NCBI RefSeq assembly: GCF_000019525.1 | Contig: NC_010506.1 | Location: forward strand, 5,704,001-5,768,000 | Direction of reading: 5' to 3' | Length of the DNA stretch: 64,000 bases | Source: Shewanella woodyi ATCC 51908 | Lineage (GTDB): Bacteria > Pseudomonadota > Gammaproteobacteria > Enterobacterales > Shewanellaceae | In this document: one piece after another, positions 46,704 to 56,809 of the stretch | Layout of the letters: every line of letters starts with the position of its first letter | Numbering within the stretch: position 1 is the stretch's first letter | Made by a program: the position numbers and the translations under genes | Notes under the pieces: model-generated | Seen by the model: the letters and a program-made list of their open reading frames with translations, nothing else | Told to the model about the DNA's origin: nothing | Databases searched by the model: none

Positions 46704-49700
46704 ATGGCATCAGTGATAAACCGGATAAGTTTTAAAAATAAACTGCTCCTGTTTGCAGCAATACCTATGTTGCTTCTCTCTCTATTTGTTTCTATAACCA
46801 TGTCCGGACTATTGGACAGCTTCCAGACAGCTCAAAAAAACACACTAACGATAGAGGTCACTCTCGAAATAGAGAACCTACTCTTTGAGTTACAAAAAGA
46901 GCGTGGACTTACAGCAGGCTTTATTGGTAGCCAAGGTGAAAAATATCAACGGCGCCTCCTCGAACAACAGCAACAAACAGATCTGCAGCTTAATCAGCTT
47001 CTGACTAACAGTGCCTTAGGAGAGATGCTCAGCCAAAATACAGAACGTTCACGGGTATTGTTCGAGAACTTCCAACGAATCCAAGCGATTGCCCTTCAAT
47101 TACCCGATATACGACAAAACGTCCCTCAACTAGGAGGGTCACCTTTTCAATATTTCTCAGAGTTTAATTACCGTCTGCTGATCTTTATCTCTCAATTACA
47201 GGTACATACCCAAGATCCCCTGCAGTCTAGCGCCTATAATGATCTACTTAATGTGTTGAACATACAGGAGTTAGCAGGGCAGGAACGAGGATTAGTCAAT
47301 CAGTTACTCTCAGCCAAGCTGATGACATCTAACACCATTATCACCATCCACGCCATTGAAAATGAGCTAGATGACTCAATAAACCAGCTGCTGTCCACCG
47401 CAGACGCTGAACATAAGCAGTCCATTCGAAAGATACTGTCCAACGACACTCATACTCAATACTTGGTGATGAGACAAAAAATAAAGTCACAGATCCACTT
47501 GGTAGGATTAGCACAGGAGCTAAACCTTCTACTGGGTTACGGTGGCTTAATCCATAACTTTAAAAACTATCTACTCAGGGGCGACCTTAATTATTTCGAG
47601 CAGTTTCAAAGTGACGTTCAGCAACTTAAAAATAAGCTATCCACTATAGAGCAACAACACCTTTTAACTCCTTTACAAAGAGCATCCATAACTCAGATCA
47701 GAGAGACAATTGAGGAGTATCAAGAAAACATTTTCCTTTTGAAACAGCTCAAACTGCAGGGGATCACAATACAGGAGCAGGACAAATTGGTTCGAGTCGA
47801 TGATGGGCCGATGCTAGCTTCACTCTCCAAACTTCAACTACAAACCCCTAAGGTCGATAGTGAAAACTGGTGGCAAGTAACCAGCAAGCGCATCGATGAT
47901 CTACACCAACTCAGCTCCACTATCTCAAACAGAATCGAGAAGTTAAGTGCGCAACAGAAAAATGACTCACTGCTTTTCCTCGCCGTAGGAATAACTGTCA
48001 CCCTCATCAATATTTTACTTCTGTTTATTCTAGGTCGCACTATGGTGAGGAACTTAGTTGGTAGTGTCTCAGCCATAGCTAGAGATATGCAGAAAATGGC
48101 CCAAGACCCCCATCTGGATCTGACGGTTACCGTAGAGGGAGATGATGAGATAGCCCAGATGTCCCAATCACTCAACTTGATGTTAAAGGAGCGACTAAAA
48201 GCCAATAATCAGCTGAACTTAGCTGCTGCCGTATTTAACTATTCAGCCGAAGGGATAATGGTCACAGATAAAGATAACTGTATCGAATTGGTTAACCCCG
48301 CCTTCACCCAGATAACGGGATACACATTAGAGGAGGTCAAAGGTAAGAAACCTTCGATGCTTAAATCGGATATGCAGCCCACTGGTTACTACCAATCCAT
48401 GTGGTCATCTCTGGAGCAGAGTGATAAATGGGAAGGAGAGGTGTGGAATAAACGCAAGAATGGACAGGTATATCCCGAATACCTTGCTATCACGGTCGTG
48501 CGCGATGAAGCAGGCAATATTGTCCAACATATAGGTTTATTTCTTGATATCAGTAATCGTAAGAAGTATGAGCAAGATATCTGGTATAAAACCAATTACG
48601 ACGCACTAACAAACCTCCCCAATCACCACCTCTACACTACAAGGTTGCAGCAGGAGATACTTCAGAGTAAACAGAGATCATCACAGCTAGCCATCTTATT
48701 TATCGACCTAGATAGGTTCAAATATATTAATGATATTTATGGCCATAACTTAGGGAATGAGTTGCTTCGTCTGGTTGCTGCAAGATTAGAATACCTGCTA
48801 GATAAGCATGATTTTGTTGCCCGCTACAGCGGTGATGAGTTTGTGATCATTAAAACTCAGGTCGAAACTGAGGAGCAGTTAAAGAAGTTCACTAAATCAG
48901 TGCTTAAACATATCTCTTCACCTTTTGATCTTAGCCATAACGAGTTGATGATCTCAGCGAGTATCGGTATCTGCCTCTATCCTGATAACGGTGACGACCC
49001 AGAGCTTTTAACTCGAAATGCCGAAACAGCCATGTATAAAGCCAAAGGGGATGGCCGTAGTAACTATCGGTATTTCTCCCCTGAGATGAATGCCAATATG
49101 TTGGAGCGGATTGAGCTGGAGCAACGCCTCAGACGAGCTGTGCTACAAAAAGAGTTTTGCCTTAATTACCAACCCATAGTTACCCTTAACGATCGCAGTA
49201 TTATCGGCGTTGAGGCCTTAATTCGTTGGCAAGATCCTAAGTTTGGATTGATCCCGCCGGATCAATTTATCCCACTTGCCGAAGAAACAGGCCTAATAGA
49301 GCCAATAGGAGAGTGGGTGCTCGAGCAGGCACTCATCGATCTTCACAGTTGGCATAGTCAGGGTTATATGATCAATATGGCGGTCAATGTCTCAGGCAGG
49401 CAACTTATCAATGGTAATCAGATCTCCTTTAATCGTCTGATATCTAAGTTACTGAAAAAATACGGTATAGATGCAAAATACCTGCATATAGAGATCACCG
49501 AATCTATGTTAATGGAGGACAGAGAGCAGTGCCTACATGCATTAGAGGCGATTCGTGATCACGGCATGGATATCTATATCGATGACTTTGGTACTGGCTA
49601 CTCCTCCCTCAGTTACCTGAAAAGCTTTCCTATCTCTGTGATAAAAATAGATAAGAGCTTTGTCGACAATATGCTGGAGTGCCCATCTGATGCCAATCTG

Positions 49701-49928
49701 ATTAAAGCCATTATTATGATGGGGAAAAGTTTAGAGCTTAAACTTGTGGCTGAAGGAATAGAAACCGAGAAACAGCTGGCATTTTTACGCAGTTTAGGTT
49801 GTGACTTTGGTCAGGGATATCTCATCTCACGCCCATTGCCAAATCACGAGCTAAGCAATTTACTGACACTGAGGCTAACGCCAACATTAAAGCATGAACA
49901 AAATCTAGAAGAGTATCTAAACATCTAA
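46704..49928 (+). CDS. NIT-HAMP-PAS-GGDEF-EAL c-di-GMP signalling protein
   Basis: 1074-residue membrane sensor. Two helices (about 12-33 and 422-443) bracket a large periplasmic domain with LQKERGLTAGFIGSQGEKY, the nitrate/nitrite-sensing (NIT) motif. Inside are HAMP (about 445-500), a PAS domain (about 505-620), GGDEF (DALTNLPNH near 631; signature RYSGDEF near 706, acceptable SGDEF form) and EAL (GVEALIRW near 834; DDFGTGYSSL near 959). Both enzymatic motifs look intact. It probably tunes c-di-GMP in response to nitrate/nitrite; the ligand is inferred only. Confidence 0.93.
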   Translation: MASVINRISFKNKLLLFAAIPMLLLSLFVSITMSGLLDSFQTAQKNTLTIEVTLEIENLLFELQKERGLTAGFIGSQGEKYQRRLLEQQQQTDLQLNQLLTNSALGEMLSQNTERSRVLFENFQRIQAIALQLPDIRQNVPQLGGSPFQYFSEFNYRLLIFISQLQVHTQDPLQSSAYNDLLNVLNIQELAGQERGLVNQLLSAKLMTSNTIITIHAIENELDDSINQLLSTADAEHKQSIRKILSNDTHTQYLVMRQKIKSQIHLVGLAQELNLLLGYGGLIHNFKNYLLRGDLNYFEQFQSDVQQLKNKLSTIEQQHLLTPLQRASITQIRETIEEYQENIFLLKQLKLQGITIQEQDKLVRVDDGPMLASLSKLQLQTPKVDSENWWQVTSKRIDDLHQLSSTISNRIEKLSAQQKNDSLLFLAVGITVTLINILLLFILGRTMVRNLVGSVSAIARDMQKMAQDPHLDLTVTVEGDDEIAQMSQSLNLMLKERLKANNQLNLAAAVFNYSAEGIMVTDKDNCIELVNPAFTQITGYTLEEVKGKKPSMLKSDMQPTGYYQSMWSSLEQSDKWEGEVWNKRKNGQVYPEYLAITVVRDEAGNIVQHIGLFLDISNRKKYEQDIWYKTNYDALTNLPNHHLYTTRLQQEILQSKQRSSQLAILFIDLDRFKYINDIYGHNLGNELLRLVAARLEYLLDKHDFVARYSGDEFVIIKTQVETEEQLKKFTKSVLKHISSPFDLSHNELMISASIGICLYPDNGDDPELLTRNAETAMYKAKGDGRSNYRYFSPEMNANMLERIELEQRLRRAVLQKEFCLNYQPIVTLNDRSIIGVEALIRWQDPKFGLIPPDQFIPLAEETGLIEPIGEWVLEQALIDLHSWHSQGYMINMAVNVSGRQLINGNQISFNRLISKLLKKYGIDAKYLHIEITESMLMEDREQCLHALEAIRDHGMDIYIDDFGTGYSSLSYLKSFPISVIKIDKSFVDNMLECPSDANLIKAIIMMGKSLELKLVAEGIETEKQLAFLRSLGCDFGQGYLISRPLPNHELSNLLTLRLTPTLKHEQNLEEYLNI

Positions 49929-49995
49929 TGAAATAGAGCTAAGAAACAAGCCTAATGCTTCTTAGCTCAACCATTTCTTAACTTAGCCTATTAGC

Positions 49996-50523
49996 TTAAG
50001 CGCCTTCGCCAGTCATCACACTTTCTGATTCACTCACCGCCATCTGCGCCAAATCTTTATCAACGAAGAACAGGGCCTTACCATCTTCACCCACTAAACG
50101 GATCTTATCGACAACTGATTTGAACAACTTCTCCTCTTCATGCTGCTCAGATACATACCACTGCAAGAAGTTGAAGGTAGAATAGTCTTGATTTGTAAAC
50201 GCGGCATGGGCTAGATCATTAATTTTTCTAGTGATCATCTGCTCATGTTCATAAGTGTACTCAAACAGAGCCAGCAGAGAGTTAAACTCAGCTTGCGGTG
50301 CTTCAATAGCACCTAACAGTGGCATACCACCTGTTTCACTCACGTAAGTAAATAGACGATGCATATGCTGCATCTCTTCATCAGCGTGAGCGCGCATAAA
50401 TTTGGCAGCACCTTCGAAGCCTTTATCTTCGCACCAAGCGCTCATCTGTAGGTAGAGGTTAGAAGAGAAAAACTCCACATTAATCTGAGCATTTAATTGA
50501 TCTATCATAGTTTGTGCAAGCAT
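49996..50523 (-). CDS. ftnA: Non-haem ferritin
   Basis: 175-residue iron-storage protein. The ferroxidase ligands are seen as E in [16 protein letters not shown], and E-x-x-H in [13 protein letters not shown] (near residues 46-55), with a later E in EQHEEEKLF. The usual bacterial FtnA length; the C-terminal tail is longer than average. AGGA ribosome site. Divergent from the efflux operon at 50877. Confidence 0.96.
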   Translation of the reverse strand: MLAQTMIDQLNAQINVEFFSSNLYLQMSAWCEDKGFEGAAKFMRAHADEEMQHMHRLFTYVSETGGMPLLGAIEAPQAEFNSLLALFEYTYEHEQMITRKINDLAHAAFTNQDYSTFNFLQWYVSEQHEEEKLFKSVVDKIRLVGEDGKALFFVDKDLAQMAVSESESVMTGEGA

Positions 50524-50876
50524 TGTTCTTCCTATCTACATATATTTAAACGATTAACCCTATGCTGGAGCGGTAAAATTCACCTTACCAACATTTCAAT
50601 ATCATCTGGTCAGTAAGAGTCCATTGTCATAAAGAGGGGCTCAAAAATCAATAAAATTTACTTAAGTTGCTGTTTTACAAATACAAATAATTCTCATTAA
50701 TCTCACTTTGATTGAAATTACACCTCAACCGCAACATTTACTAACCATTTCATACAGACCTATTAACACTTGGTTCCTAGAATTAATTCCTAGTATTTAG
50801 TTCCTAGTAATGAATACCTCAAAACAGACTAAGAAAGAGAGCTAGAAAACAGACTCTCTAAGTGACTGGAAAAATT
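50524..50876. promoter_or_regulatory. Divergent region ftnA / RND operon
   Basis: About 350 bases with the promoters of both neighbours. It contains a possible Fur site (next entry). Several short direct repeats of TAGTTCCTAG occur at about 50775-50810, of unknown meaning. Confidence 0.45.
50683..50701. promoter_or_regulatory. Possible Fur site
   Basis: ACAAATAATTCTCATTAAT resembles the Fur consensus in its right half (ATTCTCATTA); the left half is weaker. Confidence 0.3.
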
Positions 50877-53800
50877 ATGAACCTGACCCGAATAAGTACC
50901 CATAACCCAGCAGGCACTTTAGTCACTCTTCTGTTGATCGCCATCTTTAGTCTACTGGCTATCGCCAAGCTCCCGATCCAACTGTTACCAGATATTCAGC
51001 AGCCTCAGATATCTGTTTTTAACAACTGGCGCTCTGCCGCTCCCCAGGAGATGGAATCAAATATCATCGAACCTCAGGAAAATGTCTTAAGGCAAGTTCC
51101 AGGTGTAATAGAGATGAGCTCAAACATCTCTCAGGGTTTCGGGGCCGTCACCCTCACTTTTGAAGTTGGTAGCAATATGCAGGAGGGGATGATTAACGTC
51201 ATTAATGCATTAAATCAAACACCTCCCCGCCCACTCGATGCCAACGAGCCTTTTATCAATGTTGGCGGCGGTCGCGGAACACCCAACCTAGCTTCTTTGC
51301 TTATCCGTATGGCGCCAGATAACCCAGCCACTGAGTTTGGCCAATATCAAAAACTCATCGATGATGTGGTCGAGCCTAGACTCAGACAGATCTCTGGCGT
51401 TGGCTCAGTACAACTACAAAGTCGTCAGCCCAAAGAGTTACACATTGAGTTTGACCCCTACCGCGCAGCTGCACTGGGGATCACATTAGATCAGCTCAGA
51501 AATACCCTCTCCCGGGCCGCGGATATCTCCGGAGGCACTGCCAATGTAGGTCGCCGCCAGTATACGGTTCGGTTTATCGGTCAATACACTCCAGAGAATT
51601 TAGGCGAATTGATCGTCACCTACAATGAGGGTCGACCTGTCTACCTCAATGAGTTAGCCGATGTCAGTATCTCCACAGCTGAAGTGCAGGGGTTCACGAA
51701 GCGAAACGGCTATACAGCCTACTACATGACACTACAGGGAACCTTCGACGCCAATACAGTAACAGTACTTGAGGGGGTCAATAAAGCCATTGCAGAACTA
51801 AATGAGGGTGCCCTAAAGGATGCAGGCTTAGTGATGGATCTCTCCTTTGATGCCTCGATTCATATTAAGCGAGCTATTCAGTTGGTGAAAGGAAACCTAG
51901 CCATAGGAGTGCTACTAGCACTGGTTATTCTCTTCGCGTTTCTAAGAAACTTCCGCGCCACCTTAATGATTGCATCCACCATACCTGTCGCCCTTTTAAT
52001 CGCTTTCTTCTCACTAGAAGCAATGGGACGCACGCTTAATGTTATCTCCCTTGCAGGGCTCGCATTTGCCGTTGGCTTGGTACTCGATGCCGCCATCATA
52101 GTGCAGGAGAATATCGTGCGGCTCATACAGCAAGGCCGCACGACACGAGAAGCTATCGAGCAAGGTACAGCTCAAGTAAAAGGTGCGCTGATGGCTTCAA
52201 CAGCCACAACCGTTGCCATCTTCCTGCCCATTCTATTTATGCCTGGGGTCGAAGGTCAGCTATTTTCAGATCTGGCACTAACTCTCTCAGTCGCAGTCGT
52301 CTCCTCCTTTATTAGCGCCATCACTTTAATTCCAGTGTTTAGCTTGCTGTGGCTCAAATTCCCTAAACCAGCGGATAAGAAGCAGCTCAAACAAGATCTC
52401 TGGTCTAAGTTAACTCAGCTCATAAAGCTGCTTACTGGCAACAAAAAGCGAGCGGCAGCTTGGTGTGGACTGCTTATCATTGGCAGTGGCGCACTAACTT
52501 TCACCTTGATGCCACGCCCCGACTTTCTCCCTCAGGCTAGATCGGACGGCATATTTGCCTTCTTCTCTCTGCCACCGGGATCGAACGTAAAAACCTTAGA
52601 GAAAGAGGTTGGCGATACCATCATAGAAAGACTCAAACCTTACTATGACAAGGTAAAAGCTCCTTATATCAAAGGTTACAACTTCTCCATGTATTCAGCG
52701 TTTAATATCTTGTTTATCTACCCAGAGGATCCATCTCAAGCAGATGAGATGATCAAGCTGCTCAATGATGAGATCTTAATTGGTTTGCCAGATACTCAAG
52801 CATTCACTAACCGTGGTTCACTGCTGCAGTTTGGCTTTAATGGTGGACGGGCAATCAACATAGATCTTCAGGGACCAGATATGGAGGCGCTGATGGCCTC
52901 TGCAGGAACAGGAATGAAGCTCATCACTGATGCGCTTCCCGGCGCGGTCGTGCGCCCACAACCAGGCCTTTCTATGGCACAGCCTGAGCTACAGCTTATC
53001 CCCAATGAACGTAGATTAGCTCAAGCTGGTGTCGACAGAAATCAAATCGCCAACGCTATTCGAGCTTATACCTCTGGGCTCTTTGTCGGAGAGTATTTTG
53101 ACGGTAATGAGCGTATGGATATCTTACTGAAAGGGCCTAAATGGCAGGTTCCTGAACAGTTGGCTGCAACACCGGTATTCACCCAGGCAGCTGGGATACA
53201 AACCATAGGAGAGCTTGCCACCATTAAGCGCACCGTCGGCCCGACTCAACTGCAAAGGGTAAATGGAAAACGTAGCGTCAGTTTACTTATCTTCCCACCA
53301 GCTGATATGTCACTGGATGAAGCATTGGAGATTATCAATGACAAAGCTGTGCCAGAACTCAAAGCCAGCCTACCAGATGATAGCTCCCTTAAATTCCGTG
53401 GCAGTGCAGATAAGCTAGATCAAACCATTAAAGATATGGGGGCAAACTTCCTACTGGCAGTAGTTATCCTATTTCTCTTAATGTCAGCGATGTTCAAATC
53501 TACAAAAGACAGCTTACTAGTACTCCTCTCTATGCCGCTGGCTATCTGTGGTGGAGTAGTAAGCTTAAGAGTGCTTAACCTGTTTAGCTTTCAAAGCTTA
53601 GATCTACTGACCATGATAGGTTTTATCATTCTACTTGGCCTAGTGGTCAACAATGCCATCTTGTTAGTCGACCAAACCCGTCAAGGAACCCGAGATGGCT
53701 TAGATATCGATAGTGCTATCTATCAAGCAGTCTCTACTCGTGCTCGCCCTGTTTACATGAGCACCTTAACCTCCATTTTTGGCATGCTTCCCCTAATGCT

Positions 53801-53990
53801 GGTACCGGGTGTCGGTAGTGAGATCTACCGAGGTCTAGCGGCGGTTATTGTCGGCGGCATGACATTCAGTGCGCTCTTTACGCTTATCCTGATCCCTAGC
53901 CTACTGCGCTTAACTCATCGGGAAAAAGCAATACCAGTTTCAGACACGTTTAATGTCTCTGTTGCAACAACTCATACCGGAGTCAAGTGA
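50877..53990 (+). CDS. RND-family efflux permease
   Basis: 1037-residue inner-membrane proton antiporter of the HAE/AcrB-type RND family with the 12-helix plan and two large periplasmic loops. Helix IV carries the proton-relay Asp in GLAFAVGLVLDAAII (near 395). Close in layout to MexF/CeoB-like pumps; the substrate is not clear. I chose ATG at 50877 (MNLTRISTHNPAG); a GTG five codons earlier is the alternative. The stop overlaps the adaptor gene start by one base (TGATG). Unusually, the permease precedes the adaptor and no outer-membrane channel gene follows. Confidence 0.92.
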   Translation: MNLTRISTHNPAGTLVTLLLIAIFSLLAIAKLPIQLLPDIQQPQISVFNNWRSAAPQEMESNIIEPQENVLRQVPGVIEMSSNISQGFGAVTLTFEVGSNMQEGMINVINALNQTPPRPLDANEPFINVGGGRGTPNLASLLIRMAPDNPATEFGQYQKLIDDVVEPRLRQISGVGSVQLQSRQPKELHIEFDPYRAAALGITLDQLRNTLSRAADISGGTANVGRRQYTVRFIGQYTPENLGELIVTYNEGRPVYLNELADVSISTAEVQGFTKRNGYTAYYMTLQGTFDANTVTVLEGVNKAIAELNEGALKDAGLVMDLSFDASIHIKRAIQLVKGNLAIGVLLALVILFAFLRNFRATLMIASTIPVALLIAFFSLEAMGRTLNVISLAGLAFAVGLVLDAAIIVQENIVRLIQQGRTTREAIEQGTAQVKGALMASTATTVAIFLPILFMPGVEGQLFSDLALTLSVAVVSSFISAITLIPVFSLLWLKFPKPADKKQLKQDLWSKLTQLIKLLTGNKKRAAAWCGLLIIGSGALTFTLMPRPDFLPQARSDGIFAFFSLPPGSNVKTLEKEVGDTIIERLKPYYDKVKAPYIKGYNFSMYSAFNILFIYPEDPSQADEMIKLLNDEILIGLPDTQAFTNRGSLLQFGFNGGRAINIDLQGPDMEALMASAGTGMKLITDALPGAVVRPQPGLSMAQPELQLIPNERRLAQAGVDRNQIANAIRAYTSGLFVGEYFDGNERMDILLKGPKWQVPEQLAATPVFTQAAGIQTIGELATIKRTVGPTQLQRVNGKRSVSLLIFPPADMSLDEALEIINDKAVPELKASLPDDSSLKFRGSADKLDQTIKDMGANFLLAVVILFLLMSAMFKSTKDSLLVLLSMPLAICGGVVSLRVLNLFSFQSLDLLTMIGFIILLGLVVNNAILLVDQTRQGTRDGLDIDSAIYQAVSTRARPVYMSTLTSIFGMLPLMLVPGVGSEIYRGLAAVIVGGMTFSALFTLILIPSLLRLTHREKAIPVSDTFNVSVATTHTGVK

Positions 53991-55078
53991 TGAAAACCCT
54001 TATCCCAACCCTACTGTGCTTTACACTTCTCTCTCCATACACTGTGATGGCAGAAGAAGAAAAACAGGAGACGCCACCTCGTCTGGTTAGCGTCGTTCAA
54101 GTGGAAAATCGAGCACTATCACCAAAAATCATGGTAATAGGTTCAGTCCACTCAAGAAACAGCGCCGAGCTGACCTCTGGCATAGACGGTAAACTCGACT
54201 GGGTACAAGAGGCTGGCACCTTAGTCAAAGCCGGCGAGGTCGTAGCTAGACTAGAACAGACCAGATTGATACTGCAAAAAGAGCAACAACAAGCTCAAAT
54301 TGAGTATGAACAGGTGAGCTTAAAGCGTCTGGAACGTGAATACAGCAGACTTAAAAAGCTAATAAAAAGCAAAAATGCCTCAGAAACAGAGTTAGATAAG
54401 GCGCAATCCGATCGCGATCTTGCCGCAGCAAATCTGAAACTCGAACAGATAAAGCTAAAGATGATCTTAGACAACCTCGATAGAACTGAAGTCAAAGCCA
54501 CTTTTGATGGCATTATCACCGAGCGTCAACATCAAGCTGGAGAGGATATTAGTCGCTCTGAATCAATCATCGCCATGACAGATCCCGACAATTTAGAGAT
54601 CCGTCTACATGCACCACTAAAACACAGTAAGCGAGTCAAGAAGGGCGATGAACTCAATATCTATCATAGCCAAGGCGAGTTCCACGGTAATATTCGCAGT
54701 CTTATTCCCGTATCTGACGTACGCTCACAGACTTTCGAAGCACGTATCGATCTCCCAATCGAGATGCATGATGCCTTCAGTGTCGGCGAGCTTGTTTCAC
54801 TCGCCCTGCCTATCGCACCTAAACAGCTCACCACTTTAGTGCCAAGAGATGCCATCATTTTAAGATCCACTGGCGCCTTTGTATTTAAAATCGATCTCGA
54901 GAATAAAGCGGTGAAGATCCCCGTAGAGCTTGGTGATGGCGAAGGAGAGTGGATTGCAGTAAACGGTCAACTCACCGACAGTGACTCTGTGGTTATCCGC
55001 GGCGCTGAAACACTACAAGATGGCCAAGTCGTCCAGTTTCAAGCAATCCCAGGAAGTAAGGTCGCAACGGCAGGCTAA
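53990..55078 (+). CDS. RND efflux periplasmic adaptor (membrane fusion protein)
   Basis: 362-residue periplasmic adaptor starting at ATG 53990. Signal peptide (about 1-21, ending VMA), a barrel-sandwich (lipoyl) domain (about 45-85 and 170-200), a coiled hairpin (about 86-165: ARLEQTRLILQKEQQQAQIE …) and a beta-barrel region. Pairs with the permease just upstream; it probably uses an unlinked TolC. Confidence 0.9.
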   Translation: MKTLIPTLLCFTLLSPYTVMAEEEKQETPPRLVSVVQVENRALSPKIMVIGSVHSRNSAELTSGIDGKLDWVQEAGTLVKAGEVVARLEQTRLILQKEQQQAQIEYEQVSLKRLEREYSRLKKLIKSKNASETELDKAQSDRDLAAANLKLEQIKLKMILDNLDRTEVKATFDGIITERQHQAGEDISRSESIIAMTDPDNLEIRLHAPLKHSKRVKKGDELNIYHSQGEFHGNIRSLIPVSDVRSQTFEARIDLPIEMHDAFSVGELVSLALPIAPKQLTTLVPRDAIILRSTGAFVFKIDLENKAVKIPVELGDGEGEWIAVNGQLTDSDSVVIRGAETLQDGQVVQFQAIPGSKVATAG

Positions 55079-55121
55079 TTGATTCCAATTAATATCCAGA
55101 TTGCTCGCTCAGCGAGACTTT

Positions 55122-55147
55122 AGCCCACAGGATTGTGGGCTTTTTTG
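55122..55147 (+). terminator. Terminator of the RND operon
   Basis: AGCCCACA pairs with TGTGGGCT, followed by TTTTTT. The left flank GCTCGCTCAGCGAGACTTTAG also resembles part of the repeat at 55250, so this may be a decayed repeat fragment reused as terminator. Confidence 0.9.
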
Positions 55148-55249
55148 TCTCAGTACAAATAACTATCGTTAAAGAATCGGTATAAGATCATAGTCTTCTC
55201 CCTTGAGCATGGCATAATGTCAGGCAACTTTAGCTTTTCGAACCCAGTC

Positions 55250-55518
55250 TTATACCAATCGGTATAAAGATGTGATCGCTCAGCGAGAGTTTAGCGCTTC
55301 TGAGACAAGGCAACGAGTGAGGAACATAGTTGTTCTACGTTTAAGCTCGTTAACGCAGAATCAGAACCGCTAAAACTCGCCTGTAAGGAGTGTTTTTGGC
55401 TGCCTACTTCTGCGTTGAATGAACTTACAAGGGAATAACCATTATGTCATTCATTCGCCTTGAATTAGCTTGCCAAAAAAACTCTGAGTAGATCACTTTC
55501 TTATACCGATTGGTATTA
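55250..55518 (+). repeat. 269-bp MITE-like repeat, copy 2
   Basis: Bounded by TTATACCAATCGGTATAA (55250-55267) and TTATACCGATTGGTATTA (55501-55518), which are near-complements. Its reverse complement matches copy 1 at 12842-13112 throughout with scattered changes. It ends 25 bases before moeA and may supply a 5' leader or promoter to it. Confidence 0.8.
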
Positions 55519-55543
55519 TTTACACTCTTTTGAAGGTAACCAG

Positions 55544-56788
55544 ATGCCCACTAAAGCCGACCCCTGTTCTCAACCTAGTCTAATGCACCCTGATGAAGCG
55601 ATAATCCGACTTCTTGAGCAGGTCGCACCTCTCGACGACTCTGAAGTGGTGCAACTCCCTCATGCCTTAGGACGTGTTTTAGCGGAAGATCTGGCTTCAA
55701 GTATCGATCTACCACCATTTAATAACTCAGCAATGGACGGTTATGCATTTCGCTTTGATGATCTAGCCCACAATGAAAGCTTGACCTTAATTGGTCAATC
55801 CTTTGCTGGACACCCTTTCGAAGGGGAGGTTAAACCCAACACCTGCGTTCGCATAATGACTGGCGCGCCAGTTCCTAATGGCTATGACACAGTGCAGATG
55901 CAGGAGAAGGTTGAAGCTAAAGAGGCGGATATTTTCATTGAAGCCCCTAAAGCCAAAGGCGCCAATATAAGATACCAAGGTGAAGAAGTTAAAATTGGTG
56001 GCAAGGTACTATTCTCTGGTACACAGATCGGCGCAGCCGAAATGGGCGTATTAGCAACCATAGGTGTCAGCCAGTTACGGGTGACCCGTCAGGTAAAAGT
56101 TGCCTTTTTCTCAACCGGTGACGAACTGCGACCAGTGGGCAGCGAACTTGCACCGGGTCAGATATATGACTCAAATCGTTATACGATTCAGGGCCTTTTA
56201 AGCCGCGCAAATATTGAATGGATAGATCTTGGTGTAATTGAAGATGATCCTGAAGCGATCAGACAAGCTTTCCGTCACGCCGCATCCTGCGCCGATATGG
56301 TATTAACCTCAGGTGGGGTCTCAGTGGGTGATGCCGACTACACTAAGCAGATTTTGGATGAAGAGGGTGAGATCACCTTCTGGAAACTGGCCATCAAACC
56401 CGGTAAGCCTTTCGCCTTCGGCCACTTAGGCAAGGCGATATTCTGCGGTCTACCAGGAAACCCCGTCTCCTCTATGGTCACCTTCTATAAATTAGTGTGG
56501 CCACTACTGCAGAAGATGCAGGGGTTACCACAAACTAAACCATTAACCCTTAAGGCTAAGCTAAATGGTGAGCTGCGTAAGTTTCCGGGACGTGTTGAGT
56601 ATCAAAGAGGAGTATTAAGCCATAACGACCAAGGCGAAGCCGAAGTCACCATCACAGGGGGACAGGGCTCAGGTATGCTGACCTCAATGAGTTTAGCTAA
56701 CTGTTTCGTTATCTTAGCCCAGGAACAGGGCAACACAGCAGACGGTACCTTAGTGACCGTAGAGCCTTTTAATTCAGTACTTTGCTAA
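55544..56788 (+). CDS. moeA: Molybdopterin molybdenumtransferase MoeA
   Basis: Inserts molybdate into adenylated molybdopterin in molybdenum cofactor synthesis. The 414-residue protein has the MoeA N-terminal domain (INNSAMDGYAF near residue 57), the MPT-binding domain with FSTGDELRPVG and the SGGVSVGDADY and PGKPFAFG motifs, and the C-terminal domain. Length is normal. moeB follows after 21 bases. AAGG ribosome site. Confidence 0.97.
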   Translation: MPTKADPCSQPSLMHPDEAIIRLLEQVAPLDDSEVVQLPHALGRVLAEDLASSIDLPPFNNSAMDGYAFRFDDLAHNESLTLIGQSFAGHPFEGEVKPNTCVRIMTGAPVPNGYDTVQMQEKVEAKEADIFIEAPKAKGANIRYQGEEVKIGGKVLFSGTQIGAAEMGVLATIGVSQLRVTRQVKVAFFSTGDELRPVGSELAPGQIYDSNRYTIQGLLSRANIEWIDLGVIEDDPEAIRQAFRHAASCADMVLTSGGVSVGDADYTKQILDEEGEITFWKLAIKPGKPFAFGHLGKAIFCGLPGNPVSSMVTFYKLVWPLLQKMQGLPQTKPLTLKAKLNGELRKFPGRVEYQRGVLSHNDQGEAEVTITGGQGSGMLTSMSLANCFVILAQEQGNTADGTLVTVEPFNSVLC

Positions 56789-56809
56789 TCTATCCCCCAG
56801 GAAACAGTG

